Part shown: in pieces, positions 6,090 through 9,794 of the stretch
How positions within the stretch are numbered: position 1 is the first letter of the stretch
How the letters are laid out: each line of letters begins with the position of its first letter
DNA from: an uncultured Bacillota bacterium
Lineage (GTDB): Bacteria; Bacillota_I; Bacilli_A; Izemoplasmatales; UBA1188
Direction: 5' to 3'
Length of the DNA stretch: 9,794 bases
Assembly: GCA_937907585.1 (NCBI GenBank)
Contig: CALCVH010000110.1
Coordinates: 1 to 9,794, forward strand
Translations under genes and position numbers: made by a program
The notes under the pieces: generated by a model
Databases searched by the model: none
What the model saw: only the letters and a program-made list of their open reading frames with translations
What the model was told of the DNA's origin: nothing

Positions 6090-9000
6090 TTATTTTGCTG
6101 CGGCGATGAATGTTCCTGCTTGCTTACCGTTTCTAAATACTGCGACTGTAGTATCAGTATATTTAGATAGTATCTGCATCTTTTCAGGAGGGCACGCGAA
6201 CATAATTTGAACATTTAAGTGGTCTATAAATTCCATAACCGCTTGAGTTCTCTTTGAGTCTAGTTTATCAAATACTTCATCGAACATGATTAGTGATACC
6301 GCATCATCGATACCGTTCTTTTCAGCTTTATCAAATAGTCTTACAAATGAAGCTAGAATTGCGACATAGAATGGAATCTGAGTTTCTGCACCTGATTTTT
6401 CTTTAGAAATACTTGAATAGTTGAAGATATCTCCATTAGATTCAATCTTGATATCATAATCCATATAAGTTCTATAGTCAGTGTATTTATTTAAGTTACC
6501 TTGGCTATTTTCTTCATCCATAGATAGATTAGTGAATAATTCATCAAGTTCTTGATTGTATTTCTTTTCAAAATCACTATCGAAGATTGTACCACCTAAG
6601 AATTGAGTTTGATCAGATAGAATCATATCGTATATTGCGCCATATTCTTTTGATTTAGGGAAGATAAACTGATATTTATCTTGACCGAATTTAATCTTAG
6701 ATAAAGTTTCATTAATTTTAGAAATTTCATCTTGAGCTTCAACGATATAAGCACGAAGCTTAGATAAGAAGTCTTCTTTAAATAATTTTTCTGCTTCTTC
6801 TCTTGATTCTCTAACTTTATTTTCATATTTGATTAGTTCACTCTTAACTAATTTATCTAATTCAGTTAGATATTCATCAATATGATCAAGTCCTGTACCA
6901 AATGGACGGTTATATTTAGTGATGTAGTTAACTTGAGTAACAGTTAAACCAGATTCTAAAGATTTAAGTGAAGAAATTAAATCATTTATTTCATTAGTGT
7001 AGTATGTTTCAATTTCTTTAGTTGATAATCCTTCACTTCTCTTATTATCAAATAATTCTACACTTCTTTGTTTATAGTCAACATGTTCATCTTCAGTCTT
7101 TTGTAGTTCTTTAGATAAATCATTGTTTTCATTCATTAAATTTAGAATTTCAGAATTAATTTGATCTATAGTTTGTCTTCTTGTACCAAGTTCAACCTGT
7201 TTAGATCCTTTAGTTTGATTTAATCTTCTTATTCCATCAAGAACATCTTCATATTCTTTTCTTAAATCATTTATTGATGTAAGTGTGATATGAGCTTTCT
7301 TATCTTTTAATTGAACTAATTGTTGTTCAAGAGTGATTGATTCTTTCACATTCTTCATTAGTTCTTTTAGATATGGAAGATTGATAGCGAAGATTAGTTT
7401 CTTTAATTCATCAATATCTTGTAATTCTACAGATACATTTTGGAATTCAGATTTATATTGTTCACCAAGTTTAGAATATTTTTGATTTTGAGCGGCTCTA
7501 GCGTTCTTACCGATAAATGGCTTATCAGTATTAGGATTAAGATATCTAGTAGTAAATCCTCTATATAACATTCCTGATTTAGTGATTGCTTGAGAATATT
7601 TATCTAAATCTCTAACATCATCAACCATAATTAAGTTACCAATAATATAGTTGATATAACATTGAGCGTCTCTATTTTCTGTTTCAATAATTGAAGCTAA
7701 AGAATTAGGTTGATGAGATGTGAATAATTGAATCTTCTTTGTATTTAATAAGTTTACACCATATATCTTCTTAGATTTATATTGGTTATAACAATCCAAA
7801 CAATCATCATAATATTTTGGTTCAACAATTAAAGTGAATCTCTGTTGACCTAATAAATCTTCAACAGTATCCTGCCATGAAGGATCTTTAACATCTATAA
7901 TTTCAGCTAATATATGAACTGAAATAGATTCTCCATATACCTGTTTAAGATATTCTTCCATCTTATTTCTTAAATCAACAATTTCAGGTCTATATGGAAT
8001 ATCATTTTTAGATAATTGTGATAATGATTTATAAACATCTTGAATTTTGATAATCAAATCATTCTTCTTAATAGATAAGTTCTCTTCTTTTCTTACTAAG
8101 TCACTAGACATTTTATTGATTAAATCAATCGCTTCATTGATTCTATTAACCGTAGTTCTAACATCATCTACTGTTTTACAATCAAAATTAATCTTGTTCA
8201 ATGTTTGGTATAAGTTCTTATCTACTGGTTCAATCTGTTTGATAGTTTCATTATATTCAACTACTTTTCTTTCAAGTTCTCTCTTCTTTTCTAAATTAAA
8301 CTTTAGATCAGATTCATACTTTTTAATATCTCTATCATATAGTTCGTTCGCTCTAAAGTCTTTATCATTAGATAGAGATGCATACATCTGTTTAGATCTA
8401 TCATCTTCCATTGCGATTTCATCATCGATAGCTTTGATTCTATCAGTTAATTCAGTGATATCGCCTTCTAGTTTTTCAACTAATCTAGTTTTAGAATCAA
8501 TCTTTTGAGTATTGTCATTTCTCTTGATATCCTTTAATACATAGTTATAGAAATCTTGGTTGTTTTTAATTTCCATTATTCCATAATAGTTATTAGATAT
8601 CTTTTCTAGATCTTCAATTTTTAATTTAGTTGTTTTGAGTATCTTTTCAAATTCTTTATAAGAACGAATAGATTCTTTGATATTTTCAACATCGATTCTC
8701 TTTTCTTCTAGTAAGTGTTGATAGATATATTCTTTAACATCGCTAATAGGTTTAAAAGCTAATGCTTTAGGTAAAAGATTAAAGTATTTTTCGCTAACTC
8801 CACCCATCTTATTTCTAAATGCTGATTTAGCTTCTTTTCTTGTTTGATAAATATATTCTGTAATATGGCTCTTCTTAAAATCTGATGATGATTTAACTTT
8901 ATAGTCATCAGTGATGAAATATTCATCTTTCATTGGTCCATCAATAATATAGAATGTTGATTTAACTGGTTGAATATTTCCAGTGACATCAATAACTACA

Positions 9001-9320
9001 CCTAAACAGAAATATTTTTCTTGTTTTTCACTGAAGAATTCTAAACAGATATGTCCTGATAAATCATAATCTCTTAAATATTCTTGATCAAGTGAACCTA
9101 ATTTACATTTAACATAGCTTCTTAAATCTCTTTTTCCTTTTTCGTTTGCGGCTAAGTTGAAATTTTGATCTCCAGCAGTTAATACATAGCTCATCGCATC
9201 AAGGATAGTAGATTTACCAGATGCATTTTGTCCAGTAACTAAAGTATTGTTTTTAATTTCAATAGTTTCATTTTCAAAATAGTGCCAGTTGATAAGTCTA
9301 ATTTTAGTTAAAGTTTTCAT
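6090..9320 (-). CDS. jetC: JetC: SMC/MukB-like ATPase of a Wadjet (MksB-like) system
   Basis: Motor subunit of a Wadjet-type SMC complex, which uses ATP to extrude DNA loops and, with a JetD nuclease, cuts circular plasmids. The 1076 residues have the full layout. An N-terminal ATPase half carries Walker A GQNASGKST (30-38). A coiled coil runs from about 215 to 440. A globular hinge-like part lies at about 441-615 (DPSWQDTVEDLLGQQRF, then TLIVEP). A return coiled coil runs from about 616 to 875. The C-terminal ATPase half carries the signature SKEKSGAETQIPFYVAI (972-988), Walker B LIMFDEVFDKLD (1010-1021, D1014 and E1015) and the family-typical FACPPEK (1041-1047). All catalytic motifs look intact. 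The ATG overlaps the jetB stop (TAATG), with GGAGG ten bases upstream. SbcC/RecN-like alternatives are less likely, given the DUF4194 partner and the APPEK-like motif. Confidence 0.9.
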   Translation of the reverse strand: MKTLTKIRLINWHYFENETIEIKNNTLVTGQNASGKSTILDAMSYVLTAGDQNFNLAANEKGKRDLRSYVKCKLGSLDQEYLRDYDLSGHICLEFFSEKQEKYFCLGVVIDVTGNIQPVKSTFYIIDGPMKDEYFITDDYKVKSSSDFKKSHITEYIYQTRKEAKSAFRNKMGGVSEKYFNLLPKALAFKPISDVKEYIYQHLLEEKRIDVENIKESIRSYKEFEKILKTTKLKIEDLEKISNNYYGIMEIKNNQDFYNYVLKDIKRNDNTQKIDSKTRLVEKLEGDITELTDRIKAIDDEIAMEDDRSKQMYASLSNDKDFRANELYDRDIKKYESDLKFNLEKKRELERKVVEYNETIKQIEPVDKNLYQTLNKINFDCKTVDDVRTTVNRINEAIDLINKMSSDLVRKEENLSIKKNDLIIKIQDVYKSLSQLSKNDIPYRPEIVDLRNKMEEYLKQVYGESISVHILAEIIDVKDPSWQDTVEDLLGQQRFTLIVEPKYYDDCLDCYNQYKSKKIYGVNLLNTKKIQLFTSHQPNSLASIIETENRDAQCYINYIIGNLIMVDDVRDLDKYSQAITKSGMLYRGFTTRYLNPNTDKPFIGKNARAAQNQKYSKLGEQYKSEFQNVSVELQDIDELKKLIFAINLPYLKELMKNVKESITLEQQLVQLKDKKAHITLTSINDLRKEYEDVLDGIRRLNQTKGSKQVELGTRRQTIDQINSEILNLMNENNDLSKELQKTEDEHVDYKQRSVELFDNKRSEGLSTKEIETYYTNEINDLISSLKSLESGLTVTQVNYITKYNRPFGTGLDHIDEYLTELDKLVKSELIKYENKVRESREEAEKLFKEDFLSKLRAYIVEAQDEISKINETLSKIKFGQDKYQFIFPKSKEYGAIYDMILSDQTQFLGGTIFDSDFEKKYNQELDELFTNLSMDEENSQGNLNKYTDYRTYMDYDIKIESNGDIFNYSSISKEKSGAETQIPFYVAILASFVRLFDKAEKNGIDDAVSLIMFDEVFDKLDSKRTQAVMEFIDHLNVQIMFACPPEKMQILSKYTDTTVAVFRNGKQAGTFIAAAK

Positions 9321-9794
9321 TAAGCGTTATCCTCCCTACCATTTTCTAAATCAACAATGTATTGATAACATTCTTGAATATTTACAACAGGAATTAGTAA
9401 TGTGATTGTTGAGAATATTAGTAATTTAGTTGATGACATCTGCATATCACCTAAATTATCAATAATGTTGTATTTCTTGAATTGTCTTAATGCGCTTACG
9501 AGTTCAGTCTTAAAGATTTTTCTTTTAAATCCAAATGTTTGATACTTATTATGAATTTCATCAATAGTTATTTGAACAGTATTATTTAATGTAGTATTAA
9601 TCAACTTTTCTTGATAAAGAATTCTAAGTATTAGTATGATGAATGTTTCTTCCTTTTTAAGTCTTAATCCACCTTGGAAGTAATTGTTTTTAAGCTGTGC
9701 ACATCCTAGTTCATTATTTACTACAACTTCTGAACCAATACAAGAAAAGAATTCATCGAAATATTGTTTGTAGTTAACTAGGAAATAGAAATAT
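9320..9794 (-). CDS. jetB: JetB: DUF4194 (MukE/KITE-like) subunit of the Wadjet system, 5' end beyond window
   Basis: Accessory winged-helix (KITE-type) subunit that bridges the kleisin JetA and the ATPase JetC. The frame is open to the right edge, giving the last 157 residues; a TTG at 9604 is only an internal codon, since similarity clearly continues upstream of it. Visible family features, numbered from the window edge: NNELGCAQL (26-34), RLKKEETFIILILRILYQEK (44-63), VQITIDEIHNKY (73-84) and KTELVSALRQFKKYNIID (95-112). These match the DUF4194 pattern of a conserved RL-KEE helix followed by a helix-turn-helix-like alternation. It ends NGREDNA, and its TAA shares a base with the jetC ATG, so translation is probably coupled. 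Roughly the first 30 to 60 residues are likely missing. jetA is expected farther upstream, outside the window. Confidence 0.85.
   Translation of the reverse strand, partial: YFYFLVNYKQYFDEFFSCIGSEVVVNNELGCAQLKNNYFQGGLRLKKEETFIILILRILYQEKLINTTLNNTVQITIDEIHNKYQTFGFKRKIFKTELVSALRQFKKYNIIDNLGDMQMSSTKLLIFSTITLLIPVVNIQECYQYIVDLENGREDNA

Noticed and set aside
8047..8508. 153-codon plus-strand open frame inside jetC
   Set aside because: It is antisense to the JetC coiled coil. Its Ser/Leu/Ile-rich composition is what reversed Lys/Glu/Asp-rich codons produce, and JetC is intact across it.
9320..9604. A separate small protein starting at TTG 9604
   Set aside because: The frame stays open upstream to the window edge, and DUF4194-like motifs (NNELG, RLKKEE) lie upstream of that TTG, so it is one truncated JetB.
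1..9794. Mycoplasma-type genetic code with TGA as Trp
   Set aside because: Trp is TGG in the codons checked, all visible stops are TAA, and no gene needs TGA read-through.
1..9794. CRISPR array, tRNA or rRNA genes, insertion sequences
   Set aside because: No regularly spaced repeats, cloverleaf-like segments, rRNA-like conserved stretches or transposase motifs were seen; nearly all the window is protein-coding.

Overview
The window is AT-rich DNA from a low-GC Gram-positive-type bacterium. Genes are tightly packed, many junctions overlap by one base (TAATG), every visible stop codon is TAA, and the solute-binding protein has a lipoprotein signal. All six Trp codons in the glycosidase and all those checked in the binding protein are TGG, and no reading frame contains an in-frame TGA. 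This argues against a Mycoplasma-type code and fits low-GC Bacillota or the standard-code Mollicutes relatives (Acholeplasma, Izemoplasma, RF39-like). The exact taxon cannot be read from the sequence.

Positions 1-6016 form a glycan-use locus in two divergent arms. The minus-strand arm reads from 3396 down to 1: two carbohydrate ABC-transporter permeases (UgpA/LplB type, then UgpE/YtcP type), then a large lipoprotein solute-binding protein that runs off the left edge. The plus-strand arm reads from 3582 to 6016: an AraC-family regulator overlapping a cytoplasmic GH20 beta-N-acetylhexosaminidase-like enzyme. The inferred scheme is capture and import of a HexNAc-terminated oligosaccharide, intracellular trimming by GH20, and control by the AraC protein. 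No transporter ATPase is present, so a shared ATPase elsewhere is likely. The 185-bp divergent spacer holds candidate promoters on both strands, several short palindromes, and a direct repeat with 20-bp offset just upstream of the transporter -35 element.

Positions 6027-6080 are a strong hairpin that looks like a bidirectional terminator between converging transcription units.

Positions 6090-9794 (minus strand) are the 3' part of a Wadjet/MksBEF-like SMC operon: the C-terminal 157 residues of a DUF4194 JetB (MukE/KITE-like) protein, overlapping a complete 1076-residue JetC (MukB/SMC-like ATPase). Wadjet complexes restrict plasmids by recognising and cutting circular DNA. In the classic order jetA-jetB-jetC-jetD the nuclease gene jetD follows jetC, but here jetC is followed at once by the terminator and the converging GH20 gene. 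jetD is therefore either upstream beyond the right edge, elsewhere, or absent.
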